The translations under genes and the position numbers were made by a program. 64,000 bases of DNA from the NCBI RefSeq assembly GCF_900302455.1, contig NZ_ONZG01000008.1, positions 124,001-188,000 of the forward strand. The letters are read 5' to 3'. The first letter of the stretch is position 1, and each line of letters opens with the position of its first letter. The notes under the pieces are model-generated. The model saw only the letters and a list, made by a program, of their open reading frames with translations, searched no databases and had not been told where the DNA came from. Source of the stretch: Falsiruegeria mediterranea M17. Lineage in GTDB: Bacteria > Pseudomonadota > Alphaproteobacteria > Rhodobacterales > Rhodobacteraceae. This document shows positions 18,420 to 27,681 of the stretch, piece by piece.

Positions 18420-19169
18420 ATGACCTCATCCTCCTCTTCCGAGATCGAGCAGACCGAAACAACTTATAATCGCGTTATGCTGAAAATATCGGGGGAGGCA
18501 TTGATGGGAGACCAGGGCTTTGGCCTGCACCCGCCCACCGTTCAACGCATCGCCGAAGAGGTCAAGACTGTTCACGAGCTGGGGGTCGAGATCTGCATGG
18601 TCATCGGTGGCGGCAACATTTTCCGTGGCCTCAGCGGCTCGGCTCAGGGGATGGAACGAACGACCGCTGACTACATGGGCATGCTTGCCACGGTGATGAA
18701 CGCGCTGGCGATGCAGTCCGCGCTTGAAGGCTTGGGCGTCTTTACCCGTGTCATAAGCGCGATCCGAATGGATGAGGTGGCCGAGCCCTACATCCGCCGC
18801 CGCGCAGTGCGGCACCTTGAAAAGAAGCGGGTCTGTATCTTTGCCGCCGGTACCGGCAACCCGTATTTCACCACAGACACGGCAGCGACCCTGCGTGCCA
18901 ATGAAATGGCCTGCGAGGCAATCTTCATGGGCAAGAACGGTGTCGACGGTGTTTATGACAAGGACCCGGCGACCAATGACGACGCAGTGCGCTATGATGC
19001 AGTGAGCTATGATGACGTTCTGGCCAAGCGCCTCAAGGTCATGGATGCCTCGGCGATTGCCCTGGCGCGGGACAACAATCTGCCCCTTATCGTCTTTGGG
19101 CTGGACGAACCGGGTGGGTTCCGTGGCATTCTGGCGGGCAAGGGCACCTATACAAAGGTATCCGGCTAG
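18420..19169 (+). CDS. pyrH: Uridylate kinase
   Basis: Phosphorylates UMP to UDP with ATP; an amino-acid-kinase fold hexamer, usually GTP-activated and UTP-inhibited. Visible landmarks are [37 protein letters not shown] and [14 protein letters not shown] choose the ATG at 18420, with GGAG six bases upstream, over the in-frame GTG at 18402. The 15-residue Ser/Glu/Thr-rich N-terminal tail is longer than in E. coli. frr follows after 48 bases; the pyrH-frr-uppS-cdsA-dxr order is widely conserved. Confidence 0.96.
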   Translation: MTSSSSSEIEQTETTYNRVMLKISGEALMGDQGFGLHPPTVQRIAEEVKTVHELGVEICMVIGGGNIFRGLSGSAQGMERTTADYMGMLATVMNALAMQSALEGLGVFTRVISAIRMDEVAEPYIRRRAVRHLEKKRVCIFAAGTGNPYFTTDTAATLRANEMACEAIFMGKNGVDGVYDKDPATNDDAVRYDAVSYDDVLAKRLKVMDASAIALARDNNLPLIVFGLDEPGGFRGILAGKGTYTKVSG

Positions 19170-19217
19170 GGCTATAGGCTTTGGCAACCGATAATCCTGT
19201 TAAGGGGAGTGGGCAGC

Positions 19218-19784
19218 ATGTCTGACGAATTTATGCTTGATACAGACGACCTTGAGCGCCGCATGGAAGGCGCGATGGCCAATCTGAGAACCGAATTTGC
19301 ATCACTGCGGACGGGCCGCGCGTCCGGCTCGATGCTGGAACCGGTGATGGTTGACGCCTATGGCTCGATGACGCCGATCAACCAGGTGGGCACCGTGAAC
19401 GTGCCCGAGCCGCGCATGGTGACCATCAACGTCTGGGACAAGTCGCTGGTGGGCAAGGTGGAAAAGGCCATCCGCGAAAGCGGGTTGGGCATCAACCCGC
19501 AGCTCAATGGCACCATTATCATGCTGCCCATCCCCGAGCTGAACGAAGAGCGCCGTCGCGAGCTGACCAAGGTGGCCGGGCATTACGCCGAGCACGCGCG
19601 CGTCTCGATCCGCAACGTGCGCCGCGACGGCATGGATCAGATCAAGAAGGCCAAATCCGACGGTGACGTGTCCGAGGACGACCAGAAGTTCTGGGAGGCC
19701 GAGGTTCAAGAGCTGACCGACAAGATGATCAAGGTCGTCGACGAGGCACTGGAAAACAAACAATCCGAAATCATGCAGGTCTGA
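19218..19784 (+). CDS. frr: Ribosome recycling factor
   Basis: Splits post-termination ribosomes together with EF-G. The 188-residue length and motifs ([38 protein letters not shown]) match the family. The ATG at 19218 has AAGGGGAG ending about eight bases upstream; the GTG at 19209 would sit directly on that ribosome-binding site and is rejected. uppS follows after 11 bases. Confidence 0.97.
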   Translation: MSDEFMLDTDDLERRMEGAMANLRTEFASLRTGRASGSMLEPVMVDAYGSMTPINQVGTVNVPEPRMVTINVWDKSLVGKVEKAIRESGLGINPQLNGTIIMLPIPELNEERRRELTKVAGHYAEHARVSIRNVRRDGMDQIKKAKSDGDVSEDDQKFWEAEVQELTDKMIKVVDEALENKQSEIMQV

Positions 19785-19795
19785 GCGGACAGTCG

Positions 19796-20527
19796 ATGCC
19801 GAAAGACCCACATTCCGACCTTCCCGCAGGTCCGCGTCACGTTGCCATCATCATGGACGGCAACGGACGTTGGGCGCAGGCGCGGGGGCGTCCGCGTCTG
19901 TTCGGCCACCACGCCGGTGCCAAACGCGTTCGCGAAGTGGTCGAGGCATGCCCCGACTACGGCGTGAAATATTTGACCATTTTTGCCTTTTCGACAGAAA
20001 ATTGGAAACGAACACAGGTCGAAGTTGCAGGTCTCATGAGCCTGTTTCGCCGCTACATTTCGAAAGAGGCGCGGGCGTTGGACGAAGAGGGCGTGCGCGT
20101 CCGTTTCATTGGTGATCGAGTGCGTTTGGACCCGAAGCTGATCAAATTGATGGACAACCTGGAAGAGTTGACCAAGACCAACGAAAAGGTTCACCTGACA
20201 ATCGCGTTGAATTATGGCGGCCGGGACGAGGTTGCCCGCGCCACCAAGCGGCTGGCGCAGGATGTGGCTGACGGCAAATTGCGACCCGAAGACGTGGACG
20301 AAGAAACGCTGCCCAAATACCTGGACACACAGGTGCTGCCTGACCCTGATCTGGTTATTCGTACCAGCGGCGAAGCCCGCATTTCCAACTTTCTTCTCTG
20401 GCAATCGGCATATTCCGAGTACGAATTCATCGATACATTGTGGCCGGATTTCACCGCCGAGGAATTGGGCCGCCTGTGCCAGGGATTTGGCAATCGCGAC
20501 CGCAGGTTCGGAGCCGTGAAGATATGA
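19796..20527 (+). CDS. uppS: Undecaprenyl diphosphate synthase
   Basis: Condenses eight isopentenyl diphosphates onto farnesyl diphosphate to make the C55 carrier lipid for peptidoglycan and O-antigen. The catalytic IIMDGNGRWAQ, GHHAGAKRVRE, FAFSTENWKR and the C-terminal RTSGEARISNFLLWQSAYSE (in part) are all present. Length 243 aa is typical. The stop overlaps the cdsA start (ATGA), giving translational coupling to the next lipid-pathway gene. Confidence 0.97.
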   Translation: MPKDPHSDLPAGPRHVAIIMDGNGRWAQARGRPRLFGHHAGAKRVREVVEACPDYGVKYLTIFAFSTENWKRTQVEVAGLMSLFRRYISKEARALDEEGVRVRFIGDRVRLDPKLIKLMDNLEELTKTNEKVHLTIALNYGGRDEVARATKRLAQDVADGKLRPEDVDEETLPKYLDTQVLPDPDLVIRTSGEARISNFLLWQSAYSEYEFIDTLWPDFTAEELGRLCQGFGNRDRRFGAVKI

Positions 20528-21306
20528 AAGACGGAAGGTGGGCCGACCTTACGGCACGTGTTGGATCGGCCATCGTGCTGGTCGCCATTGGCGCAATCGA
20601 GGTCTGGCTGGGCGGTTTGTGGTTCGAAGCCTTCATCGCCGTGGCCTGCGGAATCATGATCTGGGAACTGACCCGGATGGTTGATCCTGACAAACCGCAG
20701 GTGGCCATTCAACTGGCGATTCTGACAGCGGCGGCCGTGGTGCTCAGCTTCCACATTCCGCCACTCTTTGTGTTGCCGGTGTTGTTGGCGCCCGCTCTGG
20801 TCGGTGTCGGGCAAGTCGGGGCGCGCAAGGGGCTTTTCGCCCTTTTTGCCATCTGGATCACCTGTGCCGGCCTTGGCTTCATCTCTATCCGCGAGAACAT
20901 GGGCTTTGAATGGATGCTCTGGCTGATCGTGGTGGTCGTGGCTACAGACGTGGCCGGGTATTTTGTTGGCAAAGCAATCGGTGGCCCCAAGTTCTGGCCT
21001 GCGATTAGCCCGAAAAAGACCTGGTCAGGCACTGCAGGCGGCTGGATTGCCGCTGCTTTGGTCGGCGTGGCCTTTGCGCTTTATGGCGGCTACGGCATCC
21101 GCCTTGTGATCATCTCGGTCTTGGCATCGATGTTTTCGCAAGCTGGCGATATTGCCGAAAGCGCGCTGAAGCGCCGGGTGGGGATCAAGGACAGCTCGAA
21201 CCTGATCCCTGGGCATGGTGGTTTCCTGGATCGCTTTGACGGCATGATGGGGGCCGCCTTGTTTGTCCTGCTGGCCGGTCTAGTTTACGCACCCGGAGAT
21301 TTGTGA
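20524..21306 (+). CDS. cdsA: Phosphatidate cytidylyltransferase
   Basis: Makes CDP-diacylglycerol from phosphatidic acid and CTP at the inner membrane. The signature SALKRRVGIKDSSNLIPGHG (with the KDS..PGHGG..DRFD core) lies near the C-terminus, and about seven to eight hydrophobic helices precede it. Start at the ATG at 20524, overlapping the uppS stop by four bases. Length 260 aa. dxr begins on the last base of its stop codon. Confidence 0.95.
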   Translation: MKDGRWADLTARVGSAIVLVAIGAIEVWLGGLWFEAFIAVACGIMIWELTRMVDPDKPQVAIQLAILTAAAVVLSFHIPPLFVLPVLLAPALVGVGQVGARKGLFALFAIWITCAGLGFISIRENMGFEWMLWLIVVVVATDVAGYFVGKAIGGPKFWPAISPKKTWSGTAGGWIAAALVGVAFALYGGYGIRLVIISVLASMFSQAGDIAESALKRRVGIKDSSNLIPGHGGFLDRFDGMMGAALFVLLAGLVYAPGDL

Positions 21307-22481
21307 TGCGGAAAGTCTCGATTTTCGGGGCGACCGGATCTGTCGGACAAAACACCGTCGATCTGATCGCCCGCGATCCAGACAGCTATGACGTCGTGGC
21401 GCTTACGGGTGGGGCCAACATCGCGCTGCTGGCGCAGGACGCCAAGCGTATGAACGCCGACATTGCGATCACTGCCTATGATTCTCGACTTGAAGAGCTG
21501 CGCGCCGCTTTGGCCGGAACCGGGATCGAGGCTGCCGCGGGGCAGGCGGCCCTGGTCGAGGCAGGTGCCCGGCCTGTCAATTGGGTCATGTCGGCGATTG
21601 TGGGTGCGGCGGGGCTGGCCCCGGGGCTGGAAGCGTTGAAACAAGGTGCAACTCTGGCACTTGCCAACAAGGAAACATTGGTCTGTGCGGGCAAACTGGT
21701 GCTGGACACCGCCCGTCAGCACAACGCGCGGCTGCTCCCGGTGGACAGCGAGCATTCGGCAATCTTTCAGGCGCTCGTGGGCGAGGATATGGCGGCTGTC
21801 GAACGGATCATCATCACCGCCAGCGGCGGTGCGTTCCGCGACTGGCCGTTGGATGCGCTGGAACATGCAAGCCTGGCCGAGGCCTCGAGCCACCCCAACT
21901 GGGATATGGGGCAGCGGATCACCATCGACAGTGCGTCCATGTTCAACAAGGCGCTCGAAGTCATTGAAACGCGAGAGTTCTTTGGCGTCGACCCGTCACA
22001 GATCGAGGTCATCATTCACCCCGAATCCATGGTGCATTCGCTGGTGGGTTTCCGGGATGGTGCTCTGATGGCCCACCTGGGCGCGCCCGACATGCGCCAT
22101 GCAATCGGCTATGCACTGCATTGGCCCGACCGGCGCGATCTGCCGGTTGCGCGGTTGGATCTGGCGCAGCTGGGGCAGCTCAATTTCAAGGCGCCAGAGG
22201 ATGCCCGGTACCCGGCGCTGCGTCTGGCGTATGACGTGATGGACCGTGGAGGGCTGTCGGGTGCGGTTTTCAACGCGGCCAAGGAACGTGCGCTGGACGC
22301 TTTCATCGCGGAGCGTATCGGATTTCTGGACATGGCGCGGGTGGTTGAGCAGGTATTGGACCGATTTGAGGCCAATCCGGGTCTTATTGATGCCCAAATG
22401 ACCCTTGATAACGTGACCCAAACAGACCATCTGGCTCGTCAATGGGCCGACGAGGCAATGGCACAGCGAGCAGGTAGGTAA
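21306..22481 (+). CDS. dxr: 1-deoxy-D-xylulose 5-phosphate reductoisomerase
   Basis: Rearranges and reduces DXP to MEP with NADPH, the committed step of the non-mevalonate isoprenoid pathway. The NADPH-binding IFGATGSVGQNT opens the protein. The metal- and substrate-binding region shows VDSEHSAIFQ, ITASGGAFRD, and NWDMGQRITIDSASMFNKALE (in part). Start at the ATG at 21306 (TGATG overlap with cdsA); a GTG one codon earlier is possible. Length 391 aa is normal. Confidence 0.97.
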   Translation: MRKVSIFGATGSVGQNTVDLIARDPDSYDVVALTGGANIALLAQDAKRMNADIAITAYDSRLEELRAALAGTGIEAAAGQAALVEAGARPVNWVMSAIVGAAGLAPGLEALKQGATLALANKETLVCAGKLVLDTARQHNARLLPVDSEHSAIFQALVGEDMAAVERIIITASGGAFRDWPLDALEHASLAEASSHPNWDMGQRITIDSASMFNKALEVIETREFFGVDPSQIEVIIHPESMVHSLVGFRDGALMAHLGAPDMRHAIGYALHWPDRRDLPVARLDLAQLGQLNFKAPEDARYPALRLAYDVMDRGGLSGAVFNAAKERALDAFIAERIGFLDMARVVEQVLDRFEANPGLIDAQMTLDNVTQTDHLARQWADEAMAQRAGR

Positions 22482-22482
22482 C

Positions 22483-23829
22483 GTGGATATTCTTGGTTTG
22501 ATTCCCCAATTCGGCGGCGCAGTTTATACCGTTGCGGCCTTCGTGCTGGCGCTGTCGGTCATCGTTTTTGTGCACGAATACGGGCATTATATCGTAGGCC
22601 GCTGGTCGGGAATTCACCCCGAGGTCTTCTCGCTTGGCTTTGGGCCGGTGATCTGGAGCCGCGTGGACAAGCGTGGCACCCGCTGGCAGGTGGCACTGCT
22701 GCCGCTTGGCGGCTACGTCAAGTTCATGGGCGACGCCAACGCCGCGTCCGGCAAGGATGCCGACGCGATGGAGGCAATCGAAGACCCCGAAACCCTGCGC
22801 CGTACCATGCACGGCGCACCCCTGTGGGCCCGCTCGGCCACTGTGGCTGCGGGACCGGTATTCAACTTCATCATGTCGATCCTAGTCTTTGCCGCGATTT
22901 TCATGTTCCGGGGTGAGGCGACGGATCCGCTGACCGTTGGTGAGCTCAAGTCGCTGCCCAATACGGTGCAGGAACTGCGCATTGGGGATGAGATCACGTC
23001 GATCAATGGGGTGAACACACCCAGTTTTGACGCGCCCGACGAATGGGATGCTTTTGTTGACGCACTCGAGCCACAGCCGCAGTTGAGCTATGGGATCGTG
23101 CGCGATGGTCAGGCAATGACCGTGACCGGGCCTTGGTTGTTTCCCCCCTACATTCAGCAGGTGGCGCCGCGCAGTGCGGCCTATGACATCGAGCTGAAGT
23201 CCGGCGATGTAATCACCGCGGTGGAAGGCGAGCCGATTTACGCCTTCTCACAGCTGAAGGATCATGTGGAAACCTCTGACGGCCGTGTGCTGCTGCTGGA
23301 TGTATGGCGTGATGGTGCGATGTTGGAGTTCGCCCTGGCCCCGCGTCGCACGGACGAACCACAGGCCGCAGGCGGATTCAAAACCCATTGGCGCATCGGC
23401 ATCGTGGGCGGCATGGCTCTGGAGCCCGCCACCCAGGCCGCCGGTCCCATCGACGCCCTGACAGGTGGAGTCTCACAGACCCTGCGGATCATCGAAGGGT
23501 CGCTTTCGGGCGTCTGGCACATGATCACGGGCGCGATCAGCACTTGCAACATTTCGGGACCCATCGGAATTGCCGAAACTTCGGGCGCATTGGCCAGCCA
23601 AGGCGCACAAAGCTTTATCTGGTTCATTGCCGTGCTGTCGACTGCGGTGGGGTTGATCAACCTCTTCCCGGTGCCGGTGCTGGATGGTGGCCATCTGGTG
23701 TTCTATGCCTACGAAGCCGTATCGGGAAAACCCCCAAGCGATCGGGCGTTGCGTATCCTGATGACCATCGGAATCACGCTGGTGCTGTCCTTGATGGTGT
23801 TTTCGGTGGGCAACGACCTGTTTTGCTGA
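22483..23829 (+). CDS. rseP: Inner-membrane zinc protease RseP (site-2 protease)
   Basis: Cleaves membrane-bound anti-sigma factors and leftover signal peptides within the inner membrane. HEYGH at residues 31-35 supplies two zinc ligands, and NLFPVPVLDGGHL near the C-terminus supplies the third. At least one PDZ domain is evident (about 205-275), with another region about 130-200. Length 448 aa matches E. coli RseP (450). Start is GTG at 22483, one base after the dxr stop. Its place before bamA is the classical envelope-biogenesis order. Confidence 0.95.
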   Translation: MDILGLIPQFGGAVYTVAAFVLALSVIVFVHEYGHYIVGRWSGIHPEVFSLGFGPVIWSRVDKRGTRWQVALLPLGGYVKFMGDANAASGKDADAMEAIEDPETLRRTMHGAPLWARSATVAAGPVFNFIMSILVFAAIFMFRGEATDPLTVGELKSLPNTVQELRIGDEITSINGVNTPSFDAPDEWDAFVDALEPQPQLSYGIVRDGQAMTVTGPWLFPPYIQQVAPRSAAYDIELKSGDVITAVEGEPIYAFSQLKDHVETSDGRVLLLDVWRDGAMLEFALAPRRTDEPQAAGGFKTHWRIGIVGGMALEPATQAAGPIDALTGGVSQTLRIIEGSLSGVWHMITGAISTCNISGPIGIAETSGALASQGAQSFIWFIAVLSTAVGLINLFPVPVLDGGHLVFYAYEAVSGKPPSDRALRILMTIGITLVLSLMVFSVGNDLFC

Positions 23830-23926
23830 TGCAGGCGCAGGCACAGTTCTGCCCCGCAGCTGCCCAAGTCTCGACACATTTGCGGGGTAACCTCATGGTT
23901 AAGATGAACACCAGAGGATCGGGACC

Positions 23927-24052
23927 ATGCAAACCCTGCAGCATTCGTATCGCGGATTGAGCCTATTGTTCGAATTGAACTGGGACAGGTTGCTCTATCT
24001 CGGCACAATCGGATTCGCCCTCATGCTCGGGGCGTATCTCGGAAGCCTTTGA
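23927..24052 (+). CDS. Small membrane protein between rseP and bamA (41 aa)
   Basis: The ATG at 23927, seven bases after a good AGAGGA ribosome-binding site, opens 41 residues: an amphipathic start (MQTLQHSYRGLSLLFELNWD), then one hydrophobic helix (LLYLGTIGFALMLGAYLGSL) running to the stop. It is predicted to be a single-pass inner-membrane protein. A strong terminator follows 24 bases after the stop, so it closes the upstream transcription unit or has its own promoter in the 97-base gap after rseP. No function is known to me; similar short proteins would need a search. Confidence 0.75.
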   Translation: MQTLQHSYRGLSLLFELNWDRLLYLGTIGFALMLGAYLGSL

Positions 24053-24076
24053 TTCTCAAAATTTTGGTATGACAAC

Positions 24077-24108
24077 GACACGCGGTCCTCTGGGCCGCGT
24101 GTCTTTTT
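24077..24108 (+). terminator. Rho-independent terminator between the 41-aa gene and bamA
   Basis: A nine-base perfect stem GACACGCGG/CCGCGTGTC (24077-24085 with 24095-24103) is followed by five T. It separates the pyrH-to-rseP unit from bamA, implying that bamA has its own promoter in the AT-rich stretch 24109-24182. Confidence 0.92.
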
Positions 24109-24182
24109 GTGCTTTTGACATCGTGCTTCAATCCGGCTAGTGAACTTGCCAAGTCTGCTAAAAAATTCGGGTTGATAATAAG

Positions 24183-26543
24183 ATGAATAACGGGAGAGAC
24201 GTAGGAACATCCTGCGGTTGTCAGATTACAGGCTCCTACATGTTGTATCGAGCACTGTTTGCATTTTTCTTTGTTTTTGCAGCGGCCTTCACGGTTTTTC
24301 CGTCTCAGGCATTGGCCCAGAATTACACCTTCAATTCGGTTCAGGTTGAGGGCAATCAACGCATCGAAACCTCGACGATTGTCACACGTGCGGGAATCGC
24401 TCGGGGGCAAACGGTCTCGGCTGGTCAATTGAACGACGCCTACAAGCGCATTCTTGACAGTGGCGTTTTTGAGACAGTCGAGATCATCCCGCGCGGCAGC
24501 ACACTTGTGATCAAGGTTGTCGAATATCCGACGATCAACAAAATCAACTTTGAAGGCAATCGCCGGATCAAGGATGAAAACCTGGCTGACGCCGTCACCT
24601 CGGAATCGCGGCGCGTGTTCACGCCCGAGCAGGCCGAGCGGGATGCGCAGCTGATTGCCGAGATCTACTCGTCCCAAGGCCGCGTTGCCGCGACAGTCGT
24701 GCCGCGCATCATCCGGCGCGATGGCAACCGCGTCGATCTGGTGTTCGAAATCAGTGAAGGTGACACCATCGAGATCGAGCGGGTCAGCTTTGTTGGCAAC
24801 CGTGCATACTCCGACCGCCGTCTGCGCCGGGTTCTGGAAACCAAGCAGGCAGGCTTCTTGCGCGCGTTCATTCGCTCGGACACGTTCATCGCGGACCGGA
24901 TCGAATTTGACAAACAGGTGCTGCGCGATTTCTACCTGTCTCGCGGGTATGTTGATTTCCGCGTCAACAGTGCAAACGTCGAATTCACCCGTGAGCGCGA
25001 CGCCTTCTTCCTGGTCATGGACCTGCAGGAAGGACAGCAGTTCTCGTTTGGCAACATTACGACAGTCAGCGAGATCCCTGGCGTTGATGCCGCCGAGTAT
25101 CAAGGTGCGCTGAAGGTCAAACCCGGTGTGATCTATTCGCCTTCGTTGGTGGAAAACTCCATTGCCCGCCAAGAGCGTCTGGGTTTGCGAAACGGCGTTG
25201 ATTTCCTGCGGGTGGAACCGCGCATCACGCGCAACAATCGCGATTTGACGCTGGATGTGGAATTCGCCCTGGTCAAAGGCCCTCGCATTTTTGTTGAACG
25301 TATCGACATCGAAGGCAACACGACGACATTGGACCGCGTGATCCGTCAGCAGTTCCGCTCGGTCGAGGGCGATCCGTTCAACCCGCGTGAAATCCGCGAA
25401 AGCGCGGAACGCATCCGCGCTTTGGGGTTCTTTGCGGAATCAAACGTAGAGACCCGCGAGGGAACGTCGCCAGATCGCGTGTTTGTCGACGTTGATGTCG
25501 AAGAACAACCCACCGGCTCGCTGAGCTTGGGTGGTAGCTACTCGGTCAACGACGGTTTTGGTGTCGCCATTGGACTGAGCGAAAGCAATTTTCTGGGACG
25601 TGGCCAGACATTGGGGATTACGCTTTCAACAGCGCAGGACGCGGAACAGTATGTCCTTGGATTCTCCGAGCCACATCTACTGGGTCGCGATCTGAGGTTT
25701 GACCTAGATCTTGGGATCTCCGAGAGAAACTCAAGCTTCGCCAACTACGATACATCTCGCAAGTTCTTCAATCCTGGGCTGACGTTCAGAACCGGCGAGT
25801 TGTCGACCCTTCAGTTGCGTTACCGCTGGGAGGCCAGCGAGATGCTTGCCAGAACAAATGCGGCGACGGGTGCTGTAATCACCTCGGAAATTGCACAGGG
25901 TGAACGTTCGTCCAGTCTTCTGGGGGTTTCCTATGTCTATGACAGCCGGTTGGGGGGGCTTAATCCCAATGCCGGCGTTCGTTTCGAAGTTGGCCTGGAC
26001 GCTGCAGGTTTGGGTGGCGACAACGAGTACTTCAAGACCACGGCCAAAACCATCGCTCAAACGCGGGTTTGGCACGAAGAGGTTACGCTGCGCGCGACCC
26101 TCGAAGCTGGCGCGTTCAGCTGGCGCGGGGCAGGCTCAAGCCGGACCATTGATCGCTTTATCTTTGGACCGGATGTGTTCCGTGGTTTCGAACCAGCGGG
26201 CATCGGTCCGCGCGACTTGTCGGGTGGGCAGGATGATGCCTTGGGCGGCAACTACTACGCTGTAGCGCGGTTTGAGGCGGAGTTCCCGCTGGGTCTGCCC
26301 GAGGAATTGGGCATTCGGGGCGGTTTGTTCTATGACGTTGGCAACCTTTGGGATCTGTCGAATGTGAACACCGCGGGTGGCACGATTGTTGGCGCAGGTG
26401 GTTCGTTCCGTCACGTTGTCGGCTTCTCCGTGCTCTGGACCACCGCTTTTGGTCCGTTGCGGTTCAACTTTACCAAAGCGTTGAAGAAGGAAACTTTCGA
26501 CAAGGAACAGAGCTTTGATCTGACCATTCAGGCCCGGTTCTGA
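24183..26543 (+). CDS. bamA: Outer membrane protein assembly factor BamA
   Basis: The central component that inserts beta-barrel proteins into the outer membrane. After a signal sequence (hydrophobic stretch ending FPSQALAQ) come five POTRA repeats, roughly residues 48-440 (VEGNQRIETSTI, INFEGNRRIKDENL, VSFVGNRAYSDRRL, ERIDIEGNTTTLDRV), then the 16-stranded barrel ending in aromatic F (LTIQARF). Total 786 aa is typical. The ATG at 24183 gives a 20-residue extension before the signal core; the ATG at 24240 is an alternative start with an AGG upstream. skp follows after 7 bases. Confidence 0.96.
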   Translation: MNNGRDVGTSCGCQITGSYMLYRALFAFFFVFAAAFTVFPSQALAQNYTFNSVQVEGNQRIETSTIVTRAGIARGQTVSAGQLNDAYKRILDSGVFETVEIIPRGSTLVIKVVEYPTINKINFEGNRRIKDENLADAVTSESRRVFTPEQAERDAQLIAEIYSSQGRVAATVVPRIIRRDGNRVDLVFEISEGDTIEIERVSFVGNRAYSDRRLRRVLETKQAGFLRAFIRSDTFIADRIEFDKQVLRDFYLSRGYVDFRVNSANVEFTRERDAFFLVMDLQEGQQFSFGNITTVSEIPGVDAAEYQGALKVKPGVIYSPSLVENSIARQERLGLRNGVDFLRVEPRITRNNRDLTLDVEFALVKGPRIFVERIDIEGNTTTLDRVIRQQFRSVEGDPFNPREIRESAERIRALGFFAESNVETREGTSPDRVFVDVDVEEQPTGSLSLGGSYSVNDGFGVAIGLSESNFLGRGQTLGITLSTAQDAEQYVLGFSEPHLLGRDLRFDLDLGISERNSSFANYDTSRKFFNPGLTFRTGELSTLQLRYRWEASEMLARTNAATGAVITSEIAQGERSSSLLGVSYVYDSRLGGLNPNAGVRFEVGLDAAGLGGDNEYFKTTAKTIAQTRVWHEEVTLRATLEAGAFSWRGAGSSRTIDRFIFGPDVFRGFEPAGIGPRDLSGGQDDALGGNYYAVARFEAEFPLGLPEELGIRGGLFYDVGNLWDLSNVNTAGGTIVGAGGSFRHVVGFSVLWTTAFGPLRFNFTKALKKETFDKEQSFDLTIQARF

Positions 26544-26550
26544 ACTCAGG

Positions 26551-27141
26551 ATGCTATCGAAATCCAACTTTTCAAAAACACGGGGCCAACTGTTGGCCCT
26601 GTGTTTTCTTTTTTCTGCTTCATTGATGATTCCGGCAGCGCAAGCTCAGCAATTGGGCGTCACGCAAAGTCAGATTCTGACCATCTCGATCGAGCGCCTG
26701 TTTGCGGAATCTGAGTTTGGTCAGCGCATCGCAAACGAGATCGACGCGGAAAGCGCCGTCCTCGCTGCAGAAAACCGTCGGATCGAGGGGGAACTGGAGC
26801 AGGAAGAACGCGATCTGACCGAGCGGCGCAAGTCGCTTGATGCCAATGCGTTTCGGGTTTTGGCCGATGCCTTTGATCAAAAGGTTCAGTCGCACCGCAC
26901 AACACAGAAGAGCAAGTACGAAGCGCTCAATCAAAAGGGTGATATTGCGCGCGCAGAGTTTCTGCAGGTCATCGTGCCCATTCTCGAAGACTTGAGACGC
27001 GAGGCAGGAGCCGCCGTGCTGATCGAAAAGTCGACTGTCATATTGGCAGATCCAACGTTTGACATCACGGCCATCGCGATCTCGCGCGTCAACGTGGCAT
27101 TGGGCGACGGGGCGCGGATCACAACCGACCCGCAGCAATAG
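26551..27141 (+). CDS. OmpH/Skp-family periplasmic chaperone
   Basis: Predicted holdase for unfolded outer-membrane proteins. A signal peptide (residues 1-32, ending IPAAQAQ) is followed by the family start (TVDIxRLF-like ISIERLFAESEFGQ) and a long charged coiled-coil region (about 70-135), the tentacle part of Skp. The C-terminal strand region resembles AGAAVLIEKSTVILADP. Length 196 aa is slightly more than E. coli Skp. Position between bamA and fabZ is the conserved one. Confidence 0.88.
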   Translation: MLSKSNFSKTRGQLLALCFLFSASLMIPAAQAQQLGVTQSQILTISIERLFAESEFGQRIANEIDAESAVLAAENRRIEGELEQEERDLTERRKSLDANAFRVLADAFDQKVQSHRTTQKSKYEALNQKGDIARAEFLQVIVPILEDLRREAGAAVLIEKSTVILADPTFDITAIAISRVNVALGDGARITTDPQQ

Positions 27142-27213
27142 CAAAGCTTGCTCTGGCTGGCCGGGGTTGTTAGTCAAACATCAACAAAAAAGCCAAGACA
27201 GGACACCTGCGTC

Positions 27214-27678
27214 ATGACCACAGAAACTCAGAGCGCCGACATCCAACTGATCCAGCGCATTCTTCCGCACCGCTATCCGTTTCTGCTGGTTGACCGGGTC
27301 GAGGACATCGACGGCATTACCTCGGCGCGCGGCATCAAGAATGTGACAATGAACGAGCCGCATTTTCAAGGTCACTTCCCGGGAACCCCGATCATGCCGG
27401 GGGTCACCATCGTCGAGGCTATGGCGCAGACCGCTGGCGTGATGTTGGGTGTGGGCATGGATATGATCGACACTGAGTTGCTGATCTATTTCATGAACAT
27501 CGACAAGTGCAAATTCCGCCGCAAGGTGGTGCCCGGTGACGTGCTGGAAATGCATGTGACAAAGGTTCGCGGCAAGCCCGGTGGCAAGATCTTCAAGTTT
27601 CATGGCAAAGCGGTTGTGGGGGACGAGGTTGCGGCCGAGGCCGAGTTTACCGCAATGGTCGACCGGCAAGAGGGCTGA
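27214..27678 (+). CDS. fabZ: 3-hydroxyacyl-[acyl-carrier-protein] dehydratase FabZ
   Basis: Removes water from 3-hydroxyacyl-ACP in fatty-acid elongation and helps set the 3-hydroxyacyl supply for lipid A. A hotdog fold with catalytic His54 in the [14 protein letters not shown] loop and Glu68 in the following helix ([10 protein letters not shown]). The ATG at 27214 gives 154 residues, the usual length; the longer frame from a TTG at 27148 is not family-like. lpxA starts 3 bases after the stop. Confidence 0.96.
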   Translation: MTTETQSADIQLIQRILPHRYPFLLVDRVEDIDGITSARGIKNVTMNEPHFQGHFPGTPIMPGVTIVEAMAQTAGVMLGVGMDMIDTELLIYFMNIDKCKFRRKVVPGDVLEMHVTKVRGKPGGKIFKFHGKAVVGDEVAAEAEFTAMVDRQEG

Positions 27679-27681
27679 GGC

